Shown: positions 55,048 through 62,902 of the stretch, one piece after another | How the letters are laid out: every line of letters begins with the position of its first letter | Numbering within the stretch: position 1 is the stretch's first letter | Origin: Parvibaculum sp. | GTDB lineage: Bacteria; Pseudomonadota; Alphaproteobacteria; Parvibaculales; Parvibaculaceae | DNA length: 64,000 nucleotides | Direction of reading: 5' to 3' | Assembly (NCBI GenBank): GCA_002694985.1 | Contig: NZNS01000009.1 | Span: 186,001-250,000 of the forward strand | The notes under the pieces: model-generated | Told to the model about the DNA's origin: nothing | What the model saw: only the letters and a program-made list of their open reading frames with translations | Databases searched by the model: none | Position numbers and translations under genes: made by a program

Positions 55048-55548
55048 GTGATCGATCCCACACCCAATGTCCGCAAGCTGGCAGAGGCCGAGCTCTACCG
55101 CGCCGAACTCGAAGCGCGCCGTCTCGCCCGCCGCCTTTCCCTTGTCGGCATCGCGATCTTCATCGCGATCTTCGCCGTCACCATGCTGATCGTCGCGGGT
55201 TTCCTCTATCTCGCGGAACTTTACGGCTATCCACTCGGCGCGCTCATCACCGGCGGTATACTGACCTTGCTCGCCTTCATCGCGCTCCTCTTCGCCGCCA
55301 AGGCACCGGGACGCGCCGACCGCCTCGAACTGGAACTGGCGAACCAGTCCATTATTCAGGCCCGTGCCGGCGTGAAGCGCGACTTCGATGTCATCGAGCG
55401 CACCTTGAACGACCTGACGCTCGGCGTCCTGGGCCTCGTCAAGGGCGGCAGCGGCAGCCTGCCGCTCCTCACCATCATCGTCGGCGCCATCGCCGCCATG
55501 AGCCCGGCGCTGCGCCGCTTCATCATGCCCTTCCTGCGGAAGGACTGA
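55048..55548 (+). CDS. Phage holin superfamily III-like membrane protein (YqjE type)
   Basis: 166 residues. An N-terminal charged helix (VRKLAEAELYRAELEARRLA) leads into two helices (LVGIAIFIAIFAVTMLIVAG, LGALITGGILTLLAFIALLF), then an amphipathic part and a further hydrophobic stretch. The layout matches the putative actinobacterial holin-X/YqjE family. Despite the name there is no phage context. The start is GTG at 55048, ten bases after the DUF883 stop, as in the yqjDE pair of enterobacteria. Confidence 0.75.
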   Translation: MIDPTPNVRKLAEAELYRAELEARRLARRLSLVGIAIFIAIFAVTMLIVAGFLYLAELYGYPLGALITGGILTLLAFIALLFAAKAPGRADRLELELANQSIIQARAGVKRDFDVIERTLNDLTLGVLGLVKGGSGSLPLLTIIVGAIAAMSPALRRFIMPFLRKD

Positions 55549-55552
55549 GCGG

Positions 55553-56035
55553 ATGCGCAAGACCGTCATCGGACTTCTCGTTCTTCTGGCCGCGGGTTGT
55601 GCACAGCAAAGCCTGCCCCAGCCCGAAGTCACCATGCGAAAGCCGCAAGGGCTGATCGACCCTCCCATCGATGATGGCGGGACGGGGCTCTTGGGGCCTG
55701 CGGGCGGCGCCCTTCTGGGCATGGCTATTGGTACGGGCGGCGGGACGGAATGGGCCGTCGCGGCCGGCGTCGCCGCCGGTTATGCTCTCGGCGGCTCGGA
55801 AGGGCCGACACTTACCGGCATGGCCGCCCGCGCGCGCGACGAAGCCATCGCAAAAATGATGACCGTGCCGCTGCGCGAACAGGTCACCTGGTTCACCGCG
55901 CAGGACAAGGCGAAGGGCAAGATCACGCCGACCCGTGAATTCATCGACGAGAAGGGCCGCACCTGCCGCGACTTCGTGGAATGGCGCACCATCCGCGCCA
56001 TGAACGGACACACCTCCGGCACGGCCTGTCTCTAG
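55553..56035 (+). CDS. Putative surface-antigen-like lipoprotein
   Basis: 160 residues. VIGLLVLLAAGCAQQSLPQP is a lipoprotein signal with lipobox LAAGC. Next is a glycine-rich segment (GLLGPAGGALLGMAIGTGGG, AAGVAAGYALGGSEGPTLTG), like the glycine-zipper 17-kDa surface antigen family, and a C-terminal domain GRTCRDFVEWRTIRAMNGHT. It is probably in the outer membrane or periplasm. It follows the holin-like gene by four bases. Function unknown. Confidence 0.75.
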   Translation: MRKTVIGLLVLLAAGCAQQSLPQPEVTMRKPQGLIDPPIDDGGTGLLGPAGGALLGMAIGTGGGTEWAVAAGVAAGYALGGSEGPTLTGMAARARDEAIAKMMTVPLREQVTWFTAQDKAKGKITPTREFIDEKGRTCRDFVEWRTIRAMNGHTSGTACL

Positions 56036-56129
56036 TACCTGTCCCTGGCACCCGCCAGCGCAGGATCGCCGTTTGCAGAAGCGGCGAAGGGTTCTAGGAT
56101 GCGCCGCGTCGAAGCCCGGAGGGATGTCC

Positions 56130-56732
56130 ATGAAGCTTTATTGTTCGCACACCTCGCCTTTCGCGCGGAAGGTCCGCGTTCTCATCCGCGAAAAAGGCGC
56201 CACCGCCCATGTGAGCGAGGAAACAATCTCCGCGCTGGAAGACCCCCCCGCGCTTCACGAGGCGAACCCGCTCGGCAAGATCCCGGCTCTCATCATGCCC
56301 GACGGCACGTCCTGGTTCGACAGCCCGCTCATTTGCGAATTTCTCGATGTGACGCTCGAAGGCCCGCAAATGATCCCCGCTTCCCATATCGAGCGCTTCC
56401 GCGTCCTGCGTCACCAGGCCATCGCAGACGGCATCATGGATGCCGCCGTCTCCATCGTCTTCGAGCGCGCCCGGCCGGAGGCCCAGCGCTCGGACATGTG
56501 GATCGGCCGCTGGAGCCGCGCCATTTCACGCAGCCTCGCCATTCTTGAAGATGAAGTAGTGTCGCTCGACGGGCCGGTCGACCTCGGCCCCATCGCCGTC
56601 GGCACCGCCCTCGGCTATCTCGACTTCCGCCACCCGGACATGAAATGGCAGGACAGCCAGACCGAACTTGCCGGCTGGTGGCGCGATTTCGCGAAGCGTC
56701 CTTCCTTCACCGAAACCGCGCCGCCTGCCTGA
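56130..56732 (+). CDS. Glutathione S-transferase family protein
   Basis: About 200 residues. The thioredoxin-like N-terminus is MKLYCSHTSPFARKVRVLIR, with ANPLGKIPALIMPDGTSWFD and SPLICEFLDV as the glutathione-binding part. The helical C-terminal domain follows (DLGPIAVGTALGYLDFRHPD). The ATG at 56130 has GGAGG seven bases upstream; an ATG at 56124 sits too close to it. It would conjugate or reduce using glutathione. The end of the gene runs into a 12-base tandem repeat that also cuts off the convergent dead alcohol dehydrogenase. Confidence 0.88.
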   Translation: MKLYCSHTSPFARKVRVLIREKGATAHVSEETISALEDPPALHEANPLGKIPALIMPDGTSWFDSPLICEFLDVTLEGPQMIPASHIERFRVLRHQAIADGIMDAAVSIVFERARPEAQRSDMWIGRWSRAISRSLAILEDEVVSLDGPVDLGPIAVGTALGYLDFRHPDMKWQDSQTELAGWWRDFAKRPSFTETAPPA

Positions 56733-57213
56733 ATGCCCGCCTGAATGCCTGCCTGAATGCCTGCCTCAGCGCCGCCTGCTCCGTCGGCAGGCCGTTCGGC
56801 ACTTCAAGCAGTATCAGTTCGTTCAGCACCATCTGCTCGGCAAAGCCGCCGGGCTTTTCATTGGAATAGCCAACGGGATGCACCTTCGCCTTCCCGCCAT
56901 TCATCGTGATGGCGAGCGGCGTCGAACAGACCCGTGTCCCCGGCTTCAGCTTCTTTTCCGTGCCCGGCCCGTGCTCCAGCACCTCGGCGCAGAATTCATG
57001 CCCGAACACGATGTCCTTCTTCGTGTCCATACCGAACGCCGAACCGGACCGCCTCGCCTACTCCACCATCTTGTCGGCATGGTGAAAGGCGTGAAGGTCC
57101 GATCCGCAAATACCGCAGGCAAGCGTCTTAACCAGCACCTGACCAGTTTCGGGGTTCGGCTCCGGCTTTTCGTCTGCAACGAGATCGCCGTCGCGGAAAA
57201 TGGCTGCGCGCAT
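56707..57213 (-). pseudogene. Zinc-dependent alcohol dehydrogenase, nonsense-mutated and 3'-truncated
   Basis: From ATG at 57213 (GGAGGA six bases upstream) the frame reads MRAAIFRDGDLVADEKPEPN, then VKTLACGICGSDLHAFHHAD then KMVE and a TAG at 57058. In the same frame it goes on ARRSGSAFGMDTKKDIVFGH then EFCAEVLEHGPGT, the expected zinc-site continuation (GHE). The similarity runs to LPTEQAAL and then turns into the 12-base repeat. The entire NAD-binding half is missing. So there are two lesions: an in-frame stop and loss of the 3' end. Confidence 0.82.
56727..56766. repeat. 12-bp tandem repeat at a gene junction
   Basis: GCCTGAATGCCT occurs three times with a decayed fourth copy. It overlaps the GST stop codon and forms the abrupt end of the alcohol dehydrogenase remnant, where it would encode repeated RQAF. 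It looks like a slippage product at a deletion junction. Confidence 0.85.
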
Positions 57214-57276
57214 CGGCGGTCCTCCGGAGATTCTTGTTCCTCCGGTATGCAAGCAGGCGGGCGGCCACGCGCAAGC

Positions 57277-57296
57277 AAATAGACAGATGTCTATTT
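57277..57296. promoter_or_regulatory. Perfect palindromic operator, TetR-type
   Basis: AAATAGACA and TGTCTATTT form a perfect nine-base inverted repeat around a two-base centre. It lies about 65 bases before the dead alcohol dehydrogenase start and about 30 bases after the acyl-CoA dehydrogenase stop. Size and symmetry fit a TetR-family repressor site. No tetR gene is within the window. Confidence 0.6.
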
Positions 57297-57328
57297 ATTC
57301 TCGCCCGGCCGCCCTCACGCTTTGCCGC

Positions 57329-58426
57329 TCAGTCCGCCGCTACCCAGCCCTGCAACGCCGCCGCCTCGTGGCGCACACGCTCCGGCGAACCCAGCATTTG
57401 CCGGTTGAGCCCGATCCGCTTGAACCAGTAGTGAAGGCCGAGAAGATCGGTAAAGCCCATGCCGCCATGAACCTCCGTCGCGGTACGCGCAACGAAACGG
57501 CCGACTTCCGATGTCAGCGCCTTGGCATGCGCGGCCATCAGGCTCGCTTCCTCCGGCACGGTGTCGAAGGCATGGCCCGCATACCAGATGAGAGAGCGGC
57601 AGGGCTCAAGCTCGGAGGCCATTTCCGCGCACATATGTTTCACCGCCTGGAACGAGCCGATGACGCGGCCGAACTGCTTGCGCTCGCCTGCATATTCCAC
57701 CGCCTTCTCGATCATCATCCAGCCCGCGCCCAGCGTATCGGCGGCGAGCATCACGCGCCCCGCATCGATCATGCGTCGAAGCGTGAGCGCCGCATCGCCC
57801 GATGAAAGCGGCTCGGCCTCCACATTGTCGAACTGGAGTTCGCTGAGGCCGCGCGTGAGGTCGATGGAGGTGAGCTTCACCTCTGTGAGCCCCTTCGCAT
57901 CGCCCTTGACGAGATGAAGCCCGCCCGCCTTGTCGGCAACGATGATGATATCGGCCTCTTCCGCTTCAAGCGCGAAGAGCGACTTACCGTTGAGCTTGCC
58001 GCCCGTGGCGGTAACACCGGCACCTTCGCGCGCGCCGGAGGCTGCTTCCGCGATGGCAGCACCCGCCTTCGCTTCACCGCTTGCAAGCTTCGGCAGCCAT
58101 GCTTCCTGCTGCGCCTTCGAACCGGCGCCTGCAAGCGCGATGGGCGCCATCACTGCCGTCGCAATAAAGCCCGCAGGCGCGACGTGACGCCCGAGCATCT
58201 CGGCCACGAGCGCCGCATCGAGCAGCCCCAGCCCCAGCCCGCCATGCGCTTCCGGCACCATCATGCCGTAAACGCCAAGTCCGGCCAGCGCCTGAGCGAT
58301 ATCGGCTGCCTGCGTTTCGCCCTTGTCCGCTGCCTCGCGCACGCGCTCCAGCGGCGATATTTTGTCAAGCGTGCCACCAATGCTTTCCTGCAGCAGCTTC
58401 TGGTCTTCCGACAATCCGAATTCCAT
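57329..58426 (-). CDS. Acyl-CoA dehydrogenase
   Basis: 365 residues. MEFGLSEDQKLLQESIGGTL is the N-terminal helical domain; GGLGLGLLDAALVAEMLGRH and the shortened middle beta-domain follow; the C-terminal helical domain has GAGWMMIEKAVEYAGERKQF, GRVIGSFQAVKHMCAEMASE and HGGMGFTDLLGLHYWFKRIG. It oxidises acyl-CoA using FAD. The ATG at 58426 starts the family pattern. It lies 13 bases after the other acyl-CoA dehydrogenase, so the two probably form a heteromeric pair, as in steroid or branched-chain acid breakdown. The catalytic base could not be assigned with certainty. Confidence 0.88.
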   Translation of the reverse strand: MEFGLSEDQKLLQESIGGTLDKISPLERVREAADKGETQAADIAQALAGLGVYGMMVPEAHGGLGLGLLDAALVAEMLGRHVAPAGFIATAVMAPIALAGAGSKAQQEAWLPKLASGEAKAGAAIAEAASGAREGAGVTATGGKLNGKSLFALEAEEADIIIVADKAGGLHLVKGDAKGLTEVKLTSIDLTRGLSELQFDNVEAEPLSSGDAALTLRRMIDAGRVMLAADTLGAGWMMIEKAVEYAGERKQFGRVIGSFQAVKHMCAEMASELEPCRSLIWYAGHAFDTVPEEASLMAAHAKALTSEVGRFVARTATEVHGGMGFTDLLGLHYWFKRIGLNRQMLGSPERVRHEAAALQGWVAAD

Positions 58427-58439
58427 TTGTCCTGCTCCC

Positions 58440-59633
58440 TCAAGCTTTTGCTGGCTTCGGTTCGCGCGGCATACCGAGCCCGCGTTCCGAAATAATGTTT
58501 TTCTGAATCTGGGCCGTGCCCCCGCCAATGATGAGGCCGAGGTCGAACATGTAGCGGTGCTGCCAGATTCCATGTGCCCTGAGATGCGGGCTGTCGCCGT
58601 AAAGCACACCGATCTCGCCCAGCACGTCGATGGCGAGCGCGGCAAGCTGATGATTGATCTCGCAACCCTGCAATTTCACGATCAGCCGCGCGATGCCGGG
58701 GTCTTCCTTCTTGGAAGCCGCCGTCAGCAGCCGCAATCCGTGGAACTGCATCGCAAGCACACGCGCCTGCAACTGCATGAGCCGGTCGCGATAGATCGGG
58801 TGGTCGATGAGGCGCATCCCGTCCACCGTTTCCTCATGCATGAGGTCGACGATTTCCTTGAGCCTTGTGCCTGCCTGGTTCGGATCGCCGAGCATGCCGC
58901 GTTCATGCTTCAGCGTGGCGTTCGCCACATACCAGCCCTGACCGCGCCCCGCGACGATGTCCTTCTTCGGCACGCGCACATTGGTAAAGAAGACCTCGTT
59001 GAACTCGGCATGGCCGGTCATCGTCTTCAGCGGCCGGACTTCAATGCCCGGCGTCGTCATCGGGAAGATGAGATAGGAAATGCCCTCATGCTTCTTTGCG
59101 TCGGGTTCCGTGCGCACAAGGCAGAAGATCATGTCCGAGGCATGCGCCGTCGAGGTCCAGATCTTCTGTCCGTTGATGATGAAGTCATCGCCGTCTTCCG
59201 TTGCCTTGGTTTGCAGCGAGGCAAGATCCGAGCCCGAGCCCGGCTCCGAATAGCCCTGACACCAGATAACCTCGCCTTTCAGTGTCGGCTCGATCCATTT
59301 CTTCTTCTGCTCTTCCGTGCCCAGCTCCAGGAGCGTCGGCACGAGCATCGATATACCCTGGTTCGCAAGCCCCATCGGCAGCTTCGCGGCGGTAAATTCT
59401 TCCGCGATGATGCGCGACTTCAAAATGTCGGGCTCGGCGCCATAGCCGCCATATTCCTTCGGGATCGTCCGCGCCGTCAGCCCGTGCTCGATCAGCAGTT
59501 TCTGCCACGCGATCGACTCCTCCGAAGGCCGCGACACGCCGAAGCGCTTCGGGGCCTTGTCCCGGTTCTTCGAAATGAAATCGCGCACCTCGGCGCGGAA
59601 AGCCTCGTATTCGGGCCCGTAAGTGAGATCCAT
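58440..59633 (-). CDS. Acyl-CoA dehydrogenase
   Basis: 397 residues. MDLTYGPEYEAFRAEVRDFI begins the family; LIEHGLTARTIPKEYGGYGA, WCQGYSEPGSGSDLASLQTK (FAD-binding loop), INGQKIWTSTAHASDMIFCL and the C-terminal RYMFDLGLIIGGGTAQIQKN then IISERGLG are all in place. It is the larger partner of a two-gene unit with the enzyme at 57329. The ATG at 59633 is supported by the standard N-terminus; the frame is open further upstream. About 170 bases without a gene separate it from the GGDEF-EAL gene. Confidence 0.92.
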   Translation of the reverse strand: MDLTYGPEYEAFRAEVRDFISKNRDKAPKRFGVSRPSEESIAWQKLLIEHGLTARTIPKEYGGYGAEPDILKSRIIAEEFTAAKLPMGLANQGISMLVPTLLELGTEEQKKKWIEPTLKGEVIWCQGYSEPGSGSDLASLQTKATEDGDDFIINGQKIWTSTAHASDMIFCLVRTEPDAKKHEGISYLIFPMTTPGIEVRPLKTMTGHAEFNEVFFTNVRVPKKDIVAGRGQGWYVANATLKHERGMLGDPNQAGTRLKEIVDLMHEETVDGMRLIDHPIYRDRLMQLQARVLAMQFHGLRLLTAASKKEDPGIARLIVKLQGCEINHQLAALAIDVLGEIGVLYGDSPHLRAHGIWQHRYMFDLGLIIGGGTAQIQKNIISERGLGMPREPKPAKA

Positions 59634-59805
59634 CCTGACATCTCCCGGCGGCGCGGCATGTTTGCCCCGCGCTCTGTTCTGGTTTGCCTTGCTCTGGCTT
59701 GCGTGTCGGAAGTTTAGCGTCCCTAACGAATTCGTAAAGGAGCACCGTACGTGCAAGGAAATCCCGCGCACGCCGCTACGTCAAACACTGCATGAAAAAT
59801 GGAAA

Positions 59806-62007
59806 TCAGGCCGCCGTGCTGCCAGCTTTGGCGGATTTGCCCCCCGCGCGGACACCGCCTGCGGGCGAATTGCGCAGGAACACCTCGAACTCCGCCGCCG
59901 GCATCGGGCGCCCGGCGAAATAGCCCTGTACCTCGTCGCAGCCAAGCTCCTGCAACCGGTCATACTGGTCGGCCGTCTCGACACCCTCCGCCACGACCTT
60001 CACGCCCAGTGCATGAGCAAGGTCGATAATGACCTTCGGGATCACATGCCCGTCGCGCCTGTCGGCGACATCATGGACGAAACTACGGTCGATCTTCAGC
60101 CGCTTCACGGGGAAGCGCTTGAGATAGGCAAGGGAGGAATAGCCGGTGCCGAAATCGTCGATGCCGATGCCGACGCCGAGACTGCGCAGGCGCCTGAGCG
60201 TTCCGATCACCACATCCACATCCTGCATCACCATGCTTTCGGTGACTTCGAGTTCGAGATATTGCGGCGACAGTTCGCGCCGGATCAGCGTATTCGCAAT
60301 CGTGTCTGTCAGGTCCGTGCGGCGCAGGTCGATGGCGGAAACATTCACCGCCACGCCGATCTTCGGCAACCCTTCCTCCTGCCAGGCCCGGTTCTGGCGG
60401 CAGGCCTCGTCCAGCACCCATTTCGTCAGTGGCACGATAAGTCCGCTCCGCTCGGCAACGGGAATGAAAAGCGACGGCGGCACAAAGCCGCGATCCTCAT
60501 GGCGCCAGCGGATCAGCGCCTCGGCGCCGACGACGCGGCCCGTCACCACATCGACCTTCGGCTGATAGAAAAGCATGAGCTGGTTCTTCGCCAGCGCTGC
60601 CCGCAGGTCGCGTTCGATGGTATTGCGCTCGATGGCGCGCAGATGAAGCTCGTGGCGATAGAGGACGCAGGCGCCCGCCCCCTCCAGCTTTGCGCGCGAC
60701 AGCGCAAGGTCGGCATTCTTGATGAGAACGTCGGCGTCGCGTCCGTCCTGCGGATAGAGCGTGAGACCGACACAGGCCGCCTGCTGCACATCCTGCACGC
60801 CGAGACGGAACGGCGCTCCGACCGCGCGCACAAGCCGGCTCGCAAGCTGAAGCGCTTCGTCCGCATTCTTGACACCCGGCATGATGACACCGAATTCATC
60901 GCCGCCTATCCGCGCCACCGTGTCGCCCTCGCGCGCACAGCTCTGCAGGATTTCCCCCGTGCGCTGCAACAGCCGGTCGCCGGCATCATGGCCAAGCGTG
61001 TCGTTCACATCCTTGAAATTGTCGAGATTGAGGATCATCACGCCGACATTGCGGCCCTCCAGCCGCTCGCCTGTGGCGAGATCCGTACCGAGCTGCGTCT
61101 TGAAATGCGTCCGGTTACCGAGCCCGGTAAGTCCGTCCGTTGCGGCAAGCGTGAGAAGCCGTGCCTCGCCATCGCTTTTCTCGCGAAAGGAATCCGCAAG
61201 CACGCGCGCAACGATGCCGATTTCGTCGTCCGGCCCCGCCGCTTCCACCTTTCCCTTGCCACCCGTCTCCGCGAACCGTTTCAGCCCCTCTATGGGCGCG
61301 ATGACAATCCGGTGCAGCAGCAGCGATACGGAAAGGGTTGCCACAATTGCCGTGATGACGAGCCACATCATCAGGTTCCAGGCACGAGCGATGTTTTTCG
61401 CGGCGAGCGCATCCGTATCCACCCGGATGAGCACGGTGGCACTGTGTCCCATGCGCGGGAAGTCGATGGCGATGGCGTAGTCGCCAGGATATTTACCATA
61501 GCCGCCAAGCCGCGTCTGCTGGGCAACCTGAACCGGCCTGTCTGCTTCCAGCTCCGTATCGATCGTCACGGGCTTGTTCTTCCAGGAAGGACGGGAGGAA
61601 ACGGCGATGAGCCCGTCGGGTCCGGTTACTGCCGCGCCCCTGACACCCGGCGCGCCCGCCACCGCGTCGATCACCGGCTCGATATCGGCAAGCGTCTGCG
61701 CGTTGCGCGCGGCATAGATAATGGCATCGCCGACCCCCGCCGCCCGCGACCATGCCTTGAAGTTGAGGCTCGTGCGGAAATCATAGATCGTGTAAGCGCC
61801 GCTCAGCAAAATGAGTACGGCGCCGATCAGTGTGAGCAGCAAGACCATCTTTGCGCGGAGAGAGACAAAATGGTTCGAGATGATTGCCCGCAGCGAAGCG
61901 GGCGAGGCGCGCAGCCAGGCAAGCGCATGCATTGCGCCTGCCACGCTTGCCGGAGAAGCCTGGGCCGTGCCCCCATCTTCTCCCTCGCCTGATCCGGTCT
62001 CGCTCAC
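59806..62007 (-). CDS. Membrane-bound GGDEF-EAL protein (cyclic-di-GMP turnover)
   Basis: 733 residues. Two helices (about 45-70 and 210-240) frame a periplasmic sensor domain, followed by a HAMP-like linker. The GGDEF domain has LTGLGNRTHFKTQL and ARIGGDEFGVIMPG near residue 370, with intact active-site residues. The EAL domain has GAEALIRWRHEDRGFVPPSL near residue 495 and DDFGTGYSSLAYLKRFPVKR then LKIDRSF. Both halves look potentially active, so it may make or break c-di-GMP. It follows an intrinsic terminator and so has its own promoter. Such proteins often regulate surface polysaccharide and motility. Confidence 0.93.
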   Translation of the reverse strand: MSETGSGEGEDGGTAQASPASVAGAMHALAWLRASPASLRAIISNHFVSLRAKMVLLLTLIGAVLILLSGAYTIYDFRTSLNFKAWSRAAGVGDAIIYAARNAQTLADIEPVIDAVAGAPGVRGAAVTGPDGLIAVSSRPSWKNKPVTIDTELEADRPVQVAQQTRLGGYGKYPGDYAIAIDFPRMGHSATVLIRVDTDALAAKNIARAWNLMMWLVITAIVATLSVSLLLHRIVIAPIEGLKRFAETGGKGKVEAAGPDDEIGIVARVLADSFREKSDGEARLLTLAATDGLTGLGNRTHFKTQLGTDLATGERLEGRNVGVMILNLDNFKDVNDTLGHDAGDRLLQRTGEILQSCAREGDTVARIGGDEFGVIMPGVKNADEALQLASRLVRAVGAPFRLGVQDVQQAACVGLTLYPQDGRDADVLIKNADLALSRAKLEGAGACVLYRHELHLRAIERNTIERDLRAALAKNQLMLFYQPKVDVVTGRVVGAEALIRWRHEDRGFVPPSLFIPVAERSGLIVPLTKWVLDEACRQNRAWQEEGLPKIGVAVNVSAIDLRRTDLTDTIANTLIRRELSPQYLELEVTESMVMQDVDVVIGTLRRLRSLGVGIGIDDFGTGYSSLAYLKRFPVKRLKIDRSFVHDVADRRDGHVIPKVIIDLAHALGVKVVAEGVETADQYDRLQELGCDEVQGYFAGRPMPAAEFEVFLRNSPAGGVRAGGKSAKAGSTAA

Positions 62008-62024
62008 TCTTGCCCTTCCACATC

Positions 62025-62045
62025 AAAAAACCGGGAGTCCCGGTT
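62025..62045 (-). terminator. Rho-independent terminator after the DUF1365 gene
   Basis: On the minus strand AACCGGG pairs with CCCGGTT across a three-base loop and runs into six T residues. It ends the transcript of the FAD protein and DUF1365 genes and lies just before the GGDEF-EAL start. Confidence 0.85.
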
Positions 62046-62092
62046 CTTGAATGAACCCAGATATTTATACGTAGAAGGAGACTAAAATTGAG

Positions 62093-62902
62093 TTACACAG
62101 GCGGAATGGCAGCACCTGAACCGTCCCGTAACGGGACAATTGTAACGGGGCTTGCCGGTGCCGCCGGCCGCGCTGTCAGCCGGATGCCCTTTCGCCACAG
62201 CCGGAAGGCCTCGACATGGATGCCCGCCATGACTTTCAGCGTCATCAGCGGGTGACGGAAGAAGGCGCCGAGAAGCACCCGGTCGCTGAAAGGCGCCGCC
62301 TTGCCCGCGAAGGAGGCGGTAAGCAGCGCGCCCTCCCCGTCGCTTTCGCGGATCGTCATGACGAACCGGCCGCCCGGCCGCAAGAGCTTGAAGTGATAGC
62401 GCCCCCTGACCCCGATAAAGGGCGAGACATAGAACGCCTTGTCGCATTCCTGCGTCACCGTCGCGGCATTACCGTCCGCCACGGGTATGAGATAGCTGTG
62501 GCGGTCGCCAAACGTATTGTTCACCTCATAGAGCATCGCTTTGAGCGACCCGTCCACGCCGTGACAGAAATAGAGCGTCAGCGGGTTGAAGGCATAGCCG
62601 AGGATGCGCGGAAAGGTGAGCACGAGAATGCGCCCGCCCGTCTCGATCCCGGCGCGCATGAGCTGCGCCTCCACCCATTGCCGGACCGGCCGTCCCGAAC
62701 CGTCGCCATGATCGCGGTCGTGAAAGCTGAAAAGCGAAAAGCGGTTATGCGCGAAAAGACGGCTCCTGCGCGAAAGCGCCGGCAATTCGTCGAGATCGAG
62801 AAGCGTATAGAAGACGCGATAGGAAAGCTCATGCGTGCGCGGCCGCAACCGCTTGTGAAACACAAGCCCGGAATAGAGCCGCGAGCGCGTTTCTTCCCTC
62901 AC
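62093..62902 (-). CDS. DUF1365 family protein
   Basis: About 269 residues. SRLYSGLVFHKRLRPRTHEL then SYRVFYTLLDLDELPALSRR is the DUF1365 start; FHDRDHGDGSGRPVRQWVEA and LTFPRILGYAFNPLTLYFCH are family blocks. The function is not known. It nearly always sits next to an FAD-dependent oxidoreductase and often a cyclopropane-fatty-acid-synthase-like gene, which suggests a role in lipid modification. The start is GTG at 62902, overlapping the FAD gene stop by four bases (GTGA). Confidence 0.85.
   Translation of the reverse strand: MREETRSRLYSGLVFHKRLRPRTHELSYRVFYTLLDLDELPALSRRSRLFAHNRFSLFSFHDRDHGDGSGRPVRQWVEAQLMRAGIETGGRILVLTFPRILGYAFNPLTLYFCHGVDGSLKAMLYEVNNTFGDRHSYLIPVADGNAATVTQECDKAFYVSPFIGVRGRYHFKLLRPGGRFVMTIRESDGEGALLTASFAGKAAPFSDRVLLGAFFRHPLMTLKVMAGIHVEAFRLWRKGIRLTARPAAPASPVTIVPLRDGSGAAIPPV

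Noticed and set aside
55048..55548. Holin-like protein as a sign of prophage
   Set aside because: No other phage gene is near; the arrangement with a DUF883 protein matches the chromosomal yqjDE-type pair.
59623..61992. 789-codon plus-strand frame opposite the GGDEF-EAL gene
   Set aside because: The minus strand encodes intact GGDEF and EAL motifs; the plus frame is a mirror artefact.
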